Assembly (NCBI RefSeq): GCF_026790065.1
Contig: NZ_JALAMO010000006.1
Coordinates: forward strand, 93,301-157,300
DNA length: 64,000 nt
Source: Bacillus sp. N13C7
GTDB lineage: Bacteria > Bacillota > Bacilli > Bacillales > Bacillaceae
Reading direction: 5' to 3'
In this document: in pieces, positions 17,347 through 26,234 of the stretch
How the letters are laid out: each line of letters begins with the position of its first letter
Numbering within the stretch: position 1 is the first letter of the stretch
Made by a program: the position numbers and the translations under genes
The notes under the pieces: generated by a model
Told to the model about the DNA's origin: nothing
Database searches by the model: none
What the model saw: the letters and a program-made list of their open reading frames with translations, nothing else

Positions 17347-18046
17347 TTGCCCGCGATGCAAGGATCAGGGAGGCTATCTCATCAGGCAGAACGGCATGGA
17401 AGTCTGGACGATGTGCAGCTGCATGGCAGAACGGAAGGTGAAGCGGCTGCTAGGTGCGAGTGAGATTACCCCCGCCTTCAGACAGCTGGGCTTCAAGGAA
17501 TTCGGCATCGAGGGAAAGCCGCAGGCCATAAAAGACGCGTTTGAATGTGCAAAAGAATATGTGGCGGATTATGAACAAATCAAGGACAGCCGGAAAAACA
17601 GCATTGCTCTTTTAGGACAGCCGGGATCAGGGAAAACGCACCTTTTGACCGCTGCTGCCAATGAATTGATGAGAACAATCCATGTGCCGGTCATTTATTT
17701 TCCGTTCGTAGAAGGCTTTACTGATCTAAAAAATGACTTTGATCTTTTGGAAGCAAAACTGAGCCGAATGAAGCAGGCAGATGTGCTGTTCATAGATGAT
17801 CTGTTCAAACCGGTTAACGGCAAACCCCGTGCCACAGATTGGCAACTAGAGCAAATGTATTCGGTACTCAACTACCGCTACTTAAACCATAAACCCATTT
17901 TGCTATCCAGTGAGCTGACGATTGAAACACTTGTCCGGGTTGATGAAGCGCTCGGTACGAGAATTTACGAAATGTGCAGCGACTACTTGGTGATTATCAA
18001 AGGGGCAGCCTACGAGCTTAACCACAGATTGGAGGGCGTCAGATAA
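17246..18046 (+). CDS. xkdC: DnaC/DnaI-like helicase loader
   Basis: A 266-residue ATPase. A Cys cluster (YDCPRCKDQGGY ... WTMCSCMAE, about residues 32-60) resembles the zinc site of DnaI-type loaders. Walker A GQPGSGKTHLL begins at residue 124, Walker B is QADVLFIDDLFK (about residue 185). Expected to load the replicative helicase. The ATG at 17246 lies within the end of xkdB; the frame is open further upstream but the length from here is that of XkdC in 168. Its stop TAA overlaps the next ATG by one base. Confidence 0.9.
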   Translation: MKKRTIEQILDELRRGRRPLLADKPAESDASRYDCPRCKDQGGYLIRQNGMEVWTMCSCMAERKVKRLLGASEITPAFRQLGFKEFGIEGKPQAIKDAFECAKEYVADYEQIKDSRKNSIALLGQPGSGKTHLLTAAANELMRTIHVPVIYFPFVEGFTDLKNDFDLLEAKLSRMKQADVLFIDDLFKPVNGKPRATDWQLEQMYSVLNYRYLNHKPILLSSELTIETLVRVDEALGTRIYEMCSDYLVIIKGAAYELNHRLEGVR

Positions 18047-18213
18047 TGTGTAAGCTTTGTCAAACAAAGAAAGTCATTGTGGAACATACCGGGATTGGAA
18101 CCGTTTTTCATCCGTGTCCGAATTGCCGGTCCGGCACGGATTTAACGCCGGTCATTCAAAAGCTGGAACAAATGCTGACAGCGGGAAAAGCGAGGCTGAA
18201 TGTCCGTGATTAG
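18046..18213 (+). CDS. Small zinc-ribbon-like protein
   Basis: A 55-residue reading frame starting at the A of the xkdC stop (TAATG). It has two Cys pairs, CKLC at residues 2-5 and CPNC at 24-27, followed by a helix (VIQKLEQMLTAGKARLNV), the pattern of a small zinc ribbon. The overlapping start implies translational coupling. Common as a partner of phage replication genes; function unknown. It is too short for many gene finders. Confidence 0.7.
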   Translation: MCKLCQTKKVIVEHTGIGTVFHPCPNCRSGTDLTPVIQKLEQMLTAGKARLNVRD

Positions 18214-18301
18214 ACAGCTGACTGCCCTGGTTGCTTTGCTGTTTCGGGCAAAGCGAACCGAAAAAAACATTGAACAATGGTATCAGGATGACGGGAAGTG
18301 A
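18200..18301 (+). CDS. Possible 33-residue peptide
   Basis: ATG at 18200 inside the end of the preceding small gene, reading MSVIRQLTALVALLFRAKRTEK and ending in an acidic tail. It fills the gap between the zinc-ribbon ORF and xkdD with no unused bases and a hydrophobic stretch followed by basic residues. No clear ribosome site; it could equally be chance. Confidence 0.35.
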   Translation: MSVIRQLTALVALLFRAKRTEKNIEQWYQDDGK

Positions 18302-18306
18302 AAGTG

Positions 18307-18654
18307 ATGGCAAAAAAACAAGCTGAGAAAAGCCCTGCACCATGGCGTGCTGTCCCATGCGGGGATACGAAACCGATCTATATTTATTCAGCTTACAGTG
18401 AGGAAGAAAAAGAAAGATTCCCCTATTCAAACGGCCGGCTGATCGCCGCTGTCTTTGACCTCAGCTCTTTTTCGCAAAAAAGCAATGCCGCTTTGATGGC
18501 CGCTGCGCCTGAACTGCTGGAAGCATGCAAAGCATCTCTAGATTTTCTAAAAGGGGATTCTGTTCATTCTAAGGAACGCATCATTCAGCTATTGGAAAAA
18601 GTCAAAACAATCGCTGCACCGGGAAGGGAGGAAAAGAAACATGATCAATCCTAA
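18307..18654 (+). CDS. xkdD: PBSX early protein XkdD
   Basis: About 115 residues from ATG 18307 (GTG 18298 and GTG 18304 are alternatives in frame; the ribosome site GGGA at 18293-18296 is weak). The core APWRAVPCGDTKPIYIYSAY ... NGRLIAAVFDLSSFSQKSNAALMAAAPELLEACKASLDFLK resembles small phage proteins seen next to replication genes, with the typical AAAPELLEAC segment. Function unknown. It overlaps xtrA by 14 bases. Symbol assigned from gene order. Confidence 0.75.
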   Translation: MAKKQAEKSPAPWRAVPCGDTKPIYIYSAYSEEEKERFPYSNGRLIAAVFDLSSFSQKSNAALMAAAPELLEACKASLDFLKGDSVHSKERIIQLLEKVKTIAAPGREEKKHDQS

Positions 18655-18847
18655 AAAGCTGCCGCATATCGATTCCATCACATTGGAGAGCCAGCTGGAG
18701 GACGGAAAAATCCATGTCATTATTGTAGACGGCATCAAGCAAGAAGCATGGATCACAGAAGCGCCGGAGCACGGAAAAACACTCGTCGAAACGAGAAAGG
18801 GAGATCTTGCCCGTGTGGAATTTGAAATCGGCTTCAAATTAAATTAA
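18641..18847 (+). CDS. xtrA: PBSX early protein XtrA
   Basis: A 68-residue acidic protein beginning MINPKKLPHIDSITLESQLEDGKIHVIIVDGIKQEAWITEAPEHG, mostly beta. It resembles the XtrA/YqaO group of PBSX and skin; no activity is known. AAGGGAGGAAAAG precedes the ATG. It ends the early cluster immediately before a very strong hairpin. Confidence 0.85.
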   Translation: MINPKKLPHIDSITLESQLEDGKIHVIIVDGIKQEAWITEAPEHGKTLVETRKGDLARVEFEIGFKLN

Positions 18848-18884
18848 AGCGAAAAAAAAGAATACGTCCAAGACGGAAAGCCTG

Positions 18885-18936
18885 CGGACACTGATCAACT
18901 GCACAGCATTTGTGCGTTGATTGGTGTCCGTTTTTT
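18885..18936 (+). terminator. Long hairpin between xtrA and xpf
   Basis: CGGACAC ... ATCAAC ... CACA pairs with TGTG ... GTTGAT ... GTGTCCG, followed by TTTTTT: an imperfect stem of nearly twenty pairs. It should stop much of the early transcript before the late sigma gene. Confidence 0.85.
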
Positions 18937-18963
18937 ATTGCCAAAAATGAGGAGGATCATAGA

Positions 18964-19473
18964 ATGCAAGACTTACTATTTGAATATAAACGCACACTCA
19001 AACAAACAAGAACACAATATAAACCGCTCGCTGAAGCAGATGAATCCGTGCTCTCTGCTGAAGAGCTGAAGGATAAAAAAATCATCAGAAATATGATTAC
19101 TGATCTTGAATATGTAACAGAATGGCTTGAAAAAGGAAGACAACCCGGCATCAGACGGGCGATTGACCGTCGTGATGCCTACCAGCGGCTGATGATCAAA
19201 GATCCGAGAATCATCGAATCATTTTCCAGCACTATGATGGTTGAGCCGGACGGACAGGTATCAGAAGAAGACAGAGAGAGAATTCAAGAAGCATTAGCCC
19301 TGTTAACGGACAGAGAAAAAGAAATGTTTTTGCTGCATAAGGTAGAGTGCTTTTCTTATGAACGGATCGCTGATCTTCTCGGCGTGAAAAAATCAACTGT
19401 GCAAACGACCATCAAACGGGCGATCGCAAAGATGCAAAGACAGCAGGAAGAAATGAATCGATCGCTTGCCTGA
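18964..19473 (+). CDS. xpf: PBSX late-gene sigma factor Xpf
   Basis: A 169-residue RNA polymerase sigma-like protein. The C-terminal half (EALALLTDREKEMFLLHKVECFSYERIADLLGVKKSTVQTTIKRAIAKMQRQ, about residues 108-160) is a sigma-70 region 4 helix-turn-helix; the N-terminal half is helical and resembles ArpU-type phage regulators. Xpf is known to switch on the PBSX late operon. ATG 18964 has GAGGAGG upstream; the frame runs back to 18910. It sits just downstream of a strong terminator and just upstream of the late genes. Confidence 0.92.
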   Translation: MQDLLFEYKRTLKQTRTQYKPLAEADESVLSAEELKDKKIIRNMITDLEYVTEWLEKGRQPGIRRAIDRRDAYQRLMIKDPRIIESFSSTMMVEPDGQVSEEDRERIQEALALLTDREKEMFLLHKVECFSYERIADLLGVKKSTVQTTIKRAIAKMQRQQEEMNRSLA

Positions 19474-19588
19474 GCTTGTCATACGTTTGCCACCTATAAG
19501 TGAATAGAGCATGACACATAAGCGGCTGGCGGGTTCAGCCGCTTTTATGAATAGACATCCATGCTGGAGGTGGCGGTGATGCCGTAGC
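19474..19588 (+). promoter_or_regulatory. Late-operon leader before xtmA
   Basis: This 115-base gap is where the Xpf-dependent late promoter is expected. A hairpin AAGCGGCT / AGCCGCTT followed by TT lies at 19520-19546, after which a GGAGG site and a two-codon reading frame ATG CCG TAG (19579-19587) end one base before the xtmA ATG. I cannot assign the -10 and -35 by eye. Confidence 0.5.
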
Positions 19589-20386
19589 ATGAAAACACAA
19601 CAGCGCGAACAAGCATTCGCAATCTATCGACAACATCAGGGAAACATCACAAATCGGGCGATCGCGGACACAATCGGCGTTTCTGCAAAAACGATCGGCA
19701 TCTGGAAAAAACAAGACAAATGGAAAGAGGCTTTGTTTTCAGAAACCAGAAACGAACCAAAACAGCGCCGGATAGACAATGATGAATTAAATGAACGCCA
19801 GCGGCTGTTTTGCCTGTATTACGTCAAAAGCTTCAATGCCACACAGTCAGCAATCAAAGCGGGCTATTCTCCGGACAGCGCCCATGTGACGGGCAGCCGG
19901 CTGTTAAGGAATGAAAAGGTCGCTGCTGAAATCAGACGCATAAAAAAAGAAATGGTCAATGAAATGTTTATTGAAGCGATGGACGTGCTTCAGGTTTATA
20001 TCAAGATCGCATTTGCAGATATTACGGACTATGTGACCTTCGGAAAAAAAGAGGTTCAGGCTGTCGGGAAATCGGGACCGCTGTTTGATGAAGATGATAA
20101 CCCGATTATGAAGGAAATCAGCTTTGTCGATGTCAAAGATTCCGGGCTCGTTGACGGCACCATTGTGACGGAAGCAAAGCTCGGCAAAGAAGGCATCGCC
20201 ATCAAGCTGGCCGATAAAATGAAGGCGCTCGAGAAACTGTCCTTATATTTTGATTTGTTTCCGGATCAATTTAAACAAAAAATTGAAAACGAGAAATTGA
20301 AGCTTGCCAAACAAAAAGCGGAGAAAACAGATGACAGCCAAGCGCCGCTTGAAATCATGATCAAACGAAAAGAGGGCAAATCATGA
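19589..20386 (+). CDS. xtmA: Terminase small subunit
   Basis: A 265-residue terminase small subunit (Terminase_2 family). The N-terminal helix-turn-helix ([32 protein letters not shown], about residues 13-45) and the family block [43 protein letters not shown] are visible. It recognises DNA for packaging; in PBSX packaging is non-specific host DNA. The ATG at 19589 has no ribosome site at proper distance; GGAGG at 19566-19570 instead fits the two-codon mini-frame just upstream, so initiation may depend on re-initiation. The stop overlaps xtmB by four bases. Confidence 0.92.
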   Translation: MKTQQREQAFAIYRQHQGNITNRAIADTIGVSAKTIGIWKKQDKWKEALFSETRNEPKQRRIDNDELNERQRLFCLYYVKSFNATQSAIKAGYSPDSAHVTGSRLLRNEKVAAEIRRIKKEMVNEMFIEAMDVLQVYIKIAFADITDYVTFGKKEVQAVGKSGPLFDEDDNPIMKEISFVDVKDSGLVDGTIVTEAKLGKEGIAIKLADKMKALEKLSLYFDLFPDQFKQKIENEKLKLAKQKAEKTDDSQAPLEIMIKRKEGKS

Positions 20387-21684
20387 TTGTAAAAGAAATC
20401 AACCCTCATTTCGAAGATTACGTGTTCAATTGGGAGCAGACGTACCAGTTTCTCGTCGGCGGCTACGGCTCATCCAAAAGCTATCATACCGCATTGAAAA
20501 TCGTGTTAAAGCTGCTGAAGGAAAAACGGACGGCCCTTGTCATCCGCGAGGTATTCGATACCCATCGGGATTCAACGTTTGCCTTGTTCCAAGAGGTAAT
20601 CGAAGAGCTCGGCCTCACAAAGGCTGTGGCATCCCTTTCTTCCCCGCTGCAGATGCGGTTTCAAAACGGCAGCCGAATCATGTTCAAAGGAATGGATAAT
20701 CCGGCAAAATTAAAATCAGTTCATAACATTTCATTAATATGGATTGAAGAATGCTCAGAGGTGAAGTATGAGGGCTTTAAAGAATTAATCGGCCGTCTTC
20801 GCCACCCTGAGCTGAAGCTTCATATGATCTGCACCACCAATCCCGTCGGCACCTCCAATTGGACGTACCGGCATTTTTTTCGGGATGAACGCAATAATCG
20901 GTTCGTGCTGGATGACAGCGAGCTTTACGAAAAGCGGACGATTGTGAAGGGAGATACGTATTATCACCATTCCACTGCTAACGACAACCTCTTCCTCCCA
21001 GAAAGCTATGTGAAACAGCTTGACGGACTTAAGGAGTATGATCCTGACCTGTACCGGATTGCCCGCAAAGGCCGATTCGGCGTCAATGGGATCAGGGTGC
21101 TGCCGCAGTTCGAGGTACTCCCGCATGATCAAGTGAAAAAATGTATCGCAGCCATCAGCAAGCCAATCTTTCGCACAGGCATGGATTTTGGATTCGAGGA
21201 ATCCTATAATGCCGTCGTCCGGCTTGCTGTCGATCCTGAAAAAAAATACCTCTACATTTATTGGGAGTATTATCAAAACAAAATGACAGATGACAGGACG
21301 GCTGATGAGCTGCGTGAGTTTATTGAGACACAGGAATTGATCAAAGCCGACTCGGCTGAGCCGAAAAGCATTCAATATTTCCGCCAGCAGGGCTTTCGGA
21401 TGGTTGGAGCCAGAAAGTTTCCCGGCTCCAGGCTTCAATATACCAAAAAGGTAAAACGGTTCAAAAAAATCTTCTGTTCGGACCGCTGTGAAAATGTCAT
21501 CTATGAGCTCAAGACACTTACGTATGCCAAAGATAAAAACGGAGCTCTGATTGAGGATGAATTCACGATTGACCCGCATACGCTTTCTGCCATTTGGTAT
21601 GCGCTTGATGATTATGAGGTTGCTGATATGAAAGAGACAGCACACAAACGAATCCGGCCGAACCGAGAAAGGAGGAGGTCATAA
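20383..21684 (+). CDS. xtmB: Terminase large subunit
   Basis: A 433-residue terminase large subunit (Terminase_3 / PBSX type). ATPase Walker A GGYGSSKS at residues 26-33, Walker [11 protein letters not shown] near residue 118, and a C-terminal nuclease fold with acidic residues in [16 protein letters not shown] and [22 protein letters not shown]. It drives DNA packaging of about 13 kb host fragments in PBSX (known). Start ATG 20383 overlaps xtmA (ATGA). Confidence 0.94.
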   Translation: MIVKEINPHFEDYVFNWEQTYQFLVGGYGSSKSYHTALKIVLKLLKEKRTALVIREVFDTHRDSTFALFQEVIEELGLTKAVASLSSPLQMRFQNGSRIMFKGMDNPAKLKSVHNISLIWIEECSEVKYEGFKELIGRLRHPELKLHMICTTNPVGTSNWTYRHFFRDERNNRFVLDDSELYEKRTIVKGDTYYHHSTANDNLFLPESYVKQLDGLKEYDPDLYRIARKGRFGVNGIRVLPQFEVLPHDQVKKCIAAISKPIFRTGMDFGFEESYNAVVRLAVDPEKKYLYIYWEYYQNKMTDDRTADELREFIETQELIKADSAEPKSIQYFRQQGFRMVGARKFPGSRLQYTKKVKRFKKIFCSDRCENVIYELKTLTYAKDKNGALIEDEFTIDPHTLSAIWYALDDYEVADMKETAHKRIRPNRERRRS

Positions 21685-21687
21685 ATC

Positions 21688-23175
21688 ATGCACAATCAAA
21701 CAGTCAGAGCCACTGTATTTAAAGCCAATGCCGCCGCTCCACAGACAAAGCAAATCTATGAAGATGACTTTTCTGAGCTGTACGGAGAGGACATTATCGC
21801 TCCGCCCTACAATATCACCGAGCTCAAAACCATTGCCGAATACTCGACCATTCTTCAGCAATGCATTGATGCATACAGAGTAAATATTACAGGTTTTGGA
21901 TTCGATGTTGAGTACACATTTGATGTCAACGCGAGTGATGTCGATCAGGCAAAAAAGAAAAAAGCAGAAAAAGACTGGGCCAGACTTGAAGCCTTTTATA
22001 AATGCCTTCATTTTGATGAATCAGCCGAAACGATTTTAGGATATGCCATCGAAGACAGGGAAAAAACAGGAAACGGTTTTATGGAAGTGCTGCGCGATGG
22101 GATGGGAAAACCGGCTGGGATCGAATATTTAGATGTGAAGAATATGCGTGTATGCGGTGCCGGTGAACCTGTCGAGGTTTCATTTGTATATGAGGAAAAT
22201 GGAAAAATGAAAAGAATCAAGCGGCAAAAACGCTTTCGAAAATATGTGCAGATGATCAACGGAAAGAAAGTATTTTTCAAAGAATACGGTGATCCCCGAA
22301 AAATGGACATGCGCACGGGTGAATATGTGAGCGCATTGGCAGAGAAGTATCAAGCGAATGAAGCCATTCACCTCAAAATCGGAAGCGGCGTATACGGCGT
22401 GCCCCGCTGGGTCGGCAATATTGTCAATTTATACGGAGCCCGAAAAGCGGAAGAGCTCAATTTTATGTATTTTAAACAGGGCCGTCACGTTCCCGCTGCC
22501 ATCACAGTGGAAAACGGGATGCTGTCGGAAGCTTCTTACCGGGAGCTGCAGGAATACATGAACGATCTTGAAGGTGTGGAAAACGCCCATAAATTTCTCT
22601 TGATTGAAGCGGAAGGTATCGCAAAAGAGAAGGATCTTCACGGTGGCGAGGATATTACGCCGGTTTCCGTGGAAATCAAATCCTTGGCGGAAATTCTCCA
22701 AAACGACGCCCTGTTTCTTGAATACGATGAAAAAAGCAGAAATAAGCTGCGTTCGGCGTTCCGCCTCCCGCCGCTGTATACGGGCGAGGCTCAGGAATAC
22801 AACCGTGCGACAGCTGATACGGCTAGAAAAATTACGGAGGAGCAGGTCTTTCAGCCGGAGCGAAAAACGCTCGTGAATAAACTGAACACGCTGCTATTGC
22901 CGGAGCTGAATATCCATGACGTCAGACTGACATTAAAAGGACCGGACTTTCGTGATCCGCTTGAGATTGCGAAAGTGCTCGGTCCTTTTATTACAGCCGG
23001 AGCCGTTTCGCCGAATGATTTACGCGACCTTGCCGGACGGGTGCTTGGCAAAACGCTGGAGGAGTGGCCTGAGGAAATCTACAAACGGCCTGCAGGACAG
23101 GATGCGGAAAAGACAAACCTGGCTGCGCTCATGCAGGAGCTGAAAGAAAGCATCGAAGCGATCAAAACGTCCTGA
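21688..23175 (+). CDS. xkdE: Portal protein
   Basis: A 495-residue phage portal protein of the PBSX family (similar to YqbA in skin). Features are the N-terminal DDFSELYGEDIIAPPYNITELKTIAEYSTILQQCIDAYRVNITGFGF, the central LKIGSGVYGVPRWVGNIVNLYGARKAEELNFMYFKQGRHVPAAI wing/crown part, and EILQNDALFLEYDEKSRNKLRSAFRLPP. Dodecameric vertex channel for DNA. AGGAGGAGG lies ahead of ATG 21688, three bases after xtmB. Confidence 0.93.
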   Translation: MHNQTVRATVFKANAAAPQTKQIYEDDFSELYGEDIIAPPYNITELKTIAEYSTILQQCIDAYRVNITGFGFDVEYTFDVNASDVDQAKKKKAEKDWARLEAFYKCLHFDESAETILGYAIEDREKTGNGFMEVLRDGMGKPAGIEYLDVKNMRVCGAGEPVEVSFVYEENGKMKRIKRQKRFRKYVQMINGKKVFFKEYGDPRKMDMRTGEYVSALAEKYQANEAIHLKIGSGVYGVPRWVGNIVNLYGARKAEELNFMYFKQGRHVPAAITVENGMLSEASYRELQEYMNDLEGVENAHKFLLIEAEGIAKEKDLHGGEDITPVSVEIKSLAEILQNDALFLEYDEKSRNKLRSAFRLPPLYTGEAQEYNRATADTARKITEEQVFQPERKTLVNKLNTLLLPELNIHDVRLTLKGPDFRDPLEIAKVLGPFITAGAVSPNDLRDLAGRVLGKTLEEWPEEIYKRPAGQDAEKTNLAALMQELKESIEAIKTS

Positions 23176-23194
23176 AGGGAGGTGAATCAAGCAG

Positions 23195-24022
23195 GTGGCG
23201 CGGGAATTAAGAAATGCCAAAATCAGCTTTGTCAGTTATGTAGACAAGGCAGCTAACCAGACAGAATTTTTCTTTACGAAGTCAGACGGACCTCCGTCAT
23301 TTGAAAAAAAGGTTCGGCTGTTTACAAAAAGTGAACAGGATGAACAAAAGCTCGTGTACGGAATCGTGTATGAGCCTGATGTTCCTGATGCCCACGGTGA
23401 TTTTATGACCGCCGAGGAAATTGAAAAAGCGGCCCACGGCTTTCTCGCAGAAGCACGGGAGATTGATATCAATCACAGCTTTGAGGGCGGAACCGGCGTC
23501 GTGGTCGAGTCATATGTGGCGCCCGATAATTTTACGATCGGGTCTAAGCGGATTACAAAGGGCTCGTGGGTGCTCGTGACAAGAGCGTCTGACGAGGTGT
23601 GGGAACAGATTAAGGCCGGAATTATCACCGGCTACAGCATGGCGGGCACTGCTGACGTGTATGAGGAAGAACCGGTTGAAAAATCGGGATTCTTCAGTGT
23701 TTTCAAGCAAATGCTGGCTGACAAAACAGGGAAGGAGACTGAAGAAATGAGAAAAGAAGACATGAGAGAATCATTCGAGCATGCGCTTTACCCTTTGCTC
23801 AAACGGCTTGAGCGGATTGAAAAGAATACAGACACGGAGGAAAAGCCGGAGCAGACGGGTGATGATGAGCGTCTGAAAAAGCTCGTCGAGGACATGCTCG
23901 CTCCGCTGATCGAACGAATCGAAGCTTTGGAAAAAGCGCGAGGCGCGTCTAAGCAGACAGCGGACGATGCGGGCGGCAATACAGAGCAAGTCAAAAAATC
24001 AATCTGGAGCGGACTGCTGTAA
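23195..24022 (+). CDS. xkdF: Prohead-protease/scaffold-like protein
   Basis: A 275-residue protein starting at GTG 23195 behind GGGAGGTGA. Its position between portal and capsid, and the YGIVYEPDVPDAHGDFMTAEEIEKAAHGFLAEAREIDINHSFEGGTGVVVESYVAP segment, fit the XkdF-type serine protease/maturation family. The second half (after about residue 170) is a charged coiled coil (EKSGFFSVFKQML... LKRLERIEKNTD ... IERIEALEKARG), typical of a scaffold domain. A protease-scaffold fusion is the likely reading. A catalytic triad could be His plus Ser in DINHSF/GSWVLVTRAS. Confidence 0.88.
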   Translation: MARELRNAKISFVSYVDKAANQTEFFFTKSDGPPSFEKKVRLFTKSEQDEQKLVYGIVYEPDVPDAHGDFMTAEEIEKAAHGFLAEAREIDINHSFEGGTGVVVESYVAPDNFTIGSKRITKGSWVLVTRASDEVWEQIKAGIITGYSMAGTADVYEEEPVEKSGFFSVFKQMLADKTGKETEEMRKEDMRESFEHALYPLLKRLERIEKNTDTEEKPEQTGDDERLKKLVEDMLAPLIERIEALEKARGASKQTADDAGGNTEQVKKSIWSGLL

Positions 24023-24046
24023 ACCAGTCATAGAGGAGGAAATCAA

Positions 24047-24982
24047 TTGAGAAATCAAGAGATCATTCGGAAAGCGGAAATGTCGCTTTCAGCTTTAAAA
24101 AGCGGCGGGCTTATGAATCCTGCACAAGCATCGGCTTTTATCCGCATGGTGCAAAATACGCCGACCATTTTCAGTGAATCCCGCGTGATTCAAATGGAAA
24201 ATGACTCGCAAAAATTTGAAAAAATCGGCTTCGGTCAGCGTATTCTGCGGACTGCGCAAGAAGGAAAAGCACTGTCAAACGACGAGCTGACAGTTCCAAC
24301 GACAAGCACGGTCCAATTGAACACGAAGGAAGTCATTGCGGAAATTAACATTACGTATGACACACTCGAAAACAATATTGAAAAAGACGGCCTGCAGCAG
24401 ACGATCATGCAGATTTTAGCAGAGCGCGCAGCAGTTGATATTGAAGAGCTGATCGTTAACGGCGATACAGCATCAGCTGATCCGTATCTGGCACAGCTGG
24501 ACGGCATCCGTAAACAGGCGGTTTCCCATATCGTTGACATGAACGGTGAAGAACTGTCCAGAGCAACATTCAAGAAAGGCTTAAAGGCAGTTCCGCCAAA
24601 ATATTTGCGCATCCCTCAGGAATTCAGATTCTATACGTCTCACGGCTTAGAAGTTGAATGGAAGGACCGCGTGGCAGACCGCCAGACAAACCTTGGGGAC
24701 CAGGCTGTTCAGGGCGGCTTGTCAACAGCATTCGGCGTACCGGTCAAAGGGGTATCCAATATTCAGCCGTACACAGTCGGTGAGGGAGACGCGCAATATG
24801 ACGCTTCTGATATCATTCTCACACATCCGAAAAATATCATTCTCGGCTTCTCCCGCAATATCCGAATTGAAGTCGACAAAGACATCCGCTCCCGTAAATT
24901 CATTATTGTCTTAACGGCCAAGCTGGACAGCAAGTTCGAGGAAGAGGATGCCTGCGCGAAATTAATTAACGTAAAAGAATAA
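24047..24982 (+). CDS. xkdG: Major capsid protein
   Basis: A 311-residue major head protein of HK97 fold type. N-terminal helical arm ([40 protein letters not shown]), a body with [30 protein letters not shown], and the loop [38 protein letters not shown] are as in XkdG/YqbE. The start codon is TTG 24047 with AGGAGGA six bases upstream. A late, highly expressed structural gene. Confidence 0.94.
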   Translation: MRNQEIIRKAEMSLSALKSGGLMNPAQASAFIRMVQNTPTIFSESRVIQMENDSQKFEKIGFGQRILRTAQEGKALSNDELTVPTTSTVQLNTKEVIAEINITYDTLENNIEKDGLQQTIMQILAERAAVDIEELIVNGDTASADPYLAQLDGIRKQAVSHIVDMNGEELSRATFKKGLKAVPPKYLRIPQEFRFYTSHGLEVEWKDRVADRQTNLGDQAVQGGLSTAFGVPVKGVSNIQPYTVGEGDAQYDASDIILTHPKNIILGFSRNIRIEVDKDIRSRKFIIVLTAKLDSKFEEEDACAKLINVKE

Positions 24983-25003
24983 TAGAAACGAGGTGGTCAG
25001 CTC

Positions 25004-25387
25004 ATGCTCATTGAACCGACTGACGTAGCCTCCTATTCGGTCTATGATCGGGTGAAAAACAGGCCGGAAGAGTTGCTGGCGCAGGATATCATCGAGGCGG
25101 AAGCAGAAGCGGCTCTCATCACGGGCCACCGCTTTGAAGACAGCTTGTATGATCCGCTGCCCGGCAAGGTGAAGTTGGCTTTAGTAAAGCTTGCCCAGTA
25201 TTTTGCGCTTGTCAACAGCGATGAATCTGCCTCATCAAGCTATCAGTCTGAGAAAATGGGGGATTATTCCTACACGGTTTCCGGAGAAGGCGGGATTCAG
25301 CGGCCTGAGGTGTATCATTTGCTCGAAGAGTTTATCACGCCGGGCTACGTCCCTGAATCCTCCAGACTGAAGGTGAGATCTTTATGA
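25004..25387 (+). CDS. Head-tail adaptor, YqbG-like (DUF3199)
   Basis: A 127-residue helical protein, MLIEPTDVASYSVYDRVKNRPEELLAQDIIEAEAEAALITGHRF, of the YqbG/DUF3199 group that forms a head completion or connector ring (related to gp6/HK97 connector). Start ATG 25004 with GAGGTGG. It overlaps the next gene by four bases. I do not know an agreed PBSX symbol, because the letter series H-J fits the following three genes. Confidence 0.82.
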   Translation: MLIEPTDVASYSVYDRVKNRPEELLAQDIIEAEAEAALITGHRFEDSLYDPLPGKVKLALVKLAQYFALVNSDESASSSYQSEKMGDYSYTVSGEGGIQRPEVYHLLEEFITPGYVPESSRLKVRSL

Positions 25388-25740
25388 GCTACAAGCAGAT
25401 GCTCATTCACCGTTGCGACATTTATCATGAAGCAGCGCAAGCGCCGTCTGCTGGCCGATTCGGGATTCCGGCAGATAAGCTGCAGCCGGTGATTTCATAT
25501 CCGGATACACCCGATGAACAAGATGTCCCTTGCTATTTTACCGAAAAAACACAGCAGCTGGTCCAGGCGGAGCCCGATCAAACTGTATATCACAGCTTTC
25601 TCGTCCATTTTCCGTTGTCAGCGGACATCCGCGTAAACGATAAAATCATGTGGGAGAATCATAAATATATACTAAAGCTGCCGAAAAGGATCAGACAACA
25701 TCATTGGGAAGTCATTGCGGTCAGAGATGAAAGCCTATGA
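25384..25740 (+). CDS. xkdH: Head closure protein, YqbH-like (DUF3599)
   Basis: A 118-residue beta-rich protein (HRCDIYHEAAQ ... DVPCYFTEKTQQLVQAEPDQTVYHSFLVHFPLSADIRVNDKIMWENHKYILKLPKRIRQHHWEVIAV), the pattern of phage head-closure/stopper proteins. Same size as YqbH in skin. It is coupled at both ends by four-base overlaps. Confidence 0.85.
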   Translation: MSYKQMLIHRCDIYHEAAQAPSAGRFGIPADKLQPVISYPDTPDEQDVPCYFTEKTQQLVQAEPDQTVYHSFLVHFPLSADIRVNDKIMWENHKYILKLPKRIRQHHWEVIAVRDESL

Positions 25741-26222
25741 AAATAGCGGGACTGAACCAGCTAAACACAACATTAAAAGAAGCAGCTTCAGGCGGCTTTT
25801 CCCGACAGGCGTCCCGGTGGCTTGAGGAGTGCGGGCAAGATTTTCTGGAAATCGTCCAATCTGAGCTCATCAGCACACAAACGATTGATACAGAGAAACT
25901 CCTCCGCTCGTTCGAAAAAGGGGCGGAGGATAATCTCTGGATTGTGCAAAGCGGCGGGCTTTCGCTTGAGGTCGGAACACAGCTTGATTACGCCTCATTT
26001 CTTAATGACGGCCATTGGACGTCAAAAGAAGACGTGAGATGGGTGCCGGGGCATTTTCAAGGCTCACGGTTTATTTATGATCCCGCGTCTTCAACGGGAA
26101 TGGCGCTCAAGAGAAAATGGATTGCGGGCTCGGGCTACTGGGATCATGCGCTGCTTTTATATGAGCAGCTGTTTGAAACATCGCTGGAAAGCAAACTGCG
26201 CCAGTGGCTGAAGAAGCTGTAA
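25737..26222 (+). CDS. xkdI: HK97 gp10-like tail completion protein
   Basis: A 161-residue protein similar to YqbI and HK97 gp10: helical N-terminus (QLNTTLKEAASGGFSRQASRWLEECGQDFLEIVQSEL) then LEVGTQLDYASFLNDGHWTSKEDVRWVPGHFQGSRFIYDP. The family shapes the neck-to-tail joint. Starts within the xkdH stop codon (ATGA). Confidence 0.87.
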   Translation: MKIAGLNQLNTTLKEAASGGFSRQASRWLEECGQDFLEIVQSELISTQTIDTEKLLRSFEKGAEDNLWIVQSGGLSLEVGTQLDYASFLNDGHWTSKEDVRWVPGHFQGSRFIYDPASSTGMALKRKWIAGSGYWDHALLLYEQLFETSLESKLRQWLKKL

Positions 26223-26234
26223 AGGAGGAGCAGG

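Noticed and set aside
20785-21645. A 286-codon minus-strand frame
   Set aside because: Lies entirely within xtmB, whose product is a clear terminase; no ribosome site.
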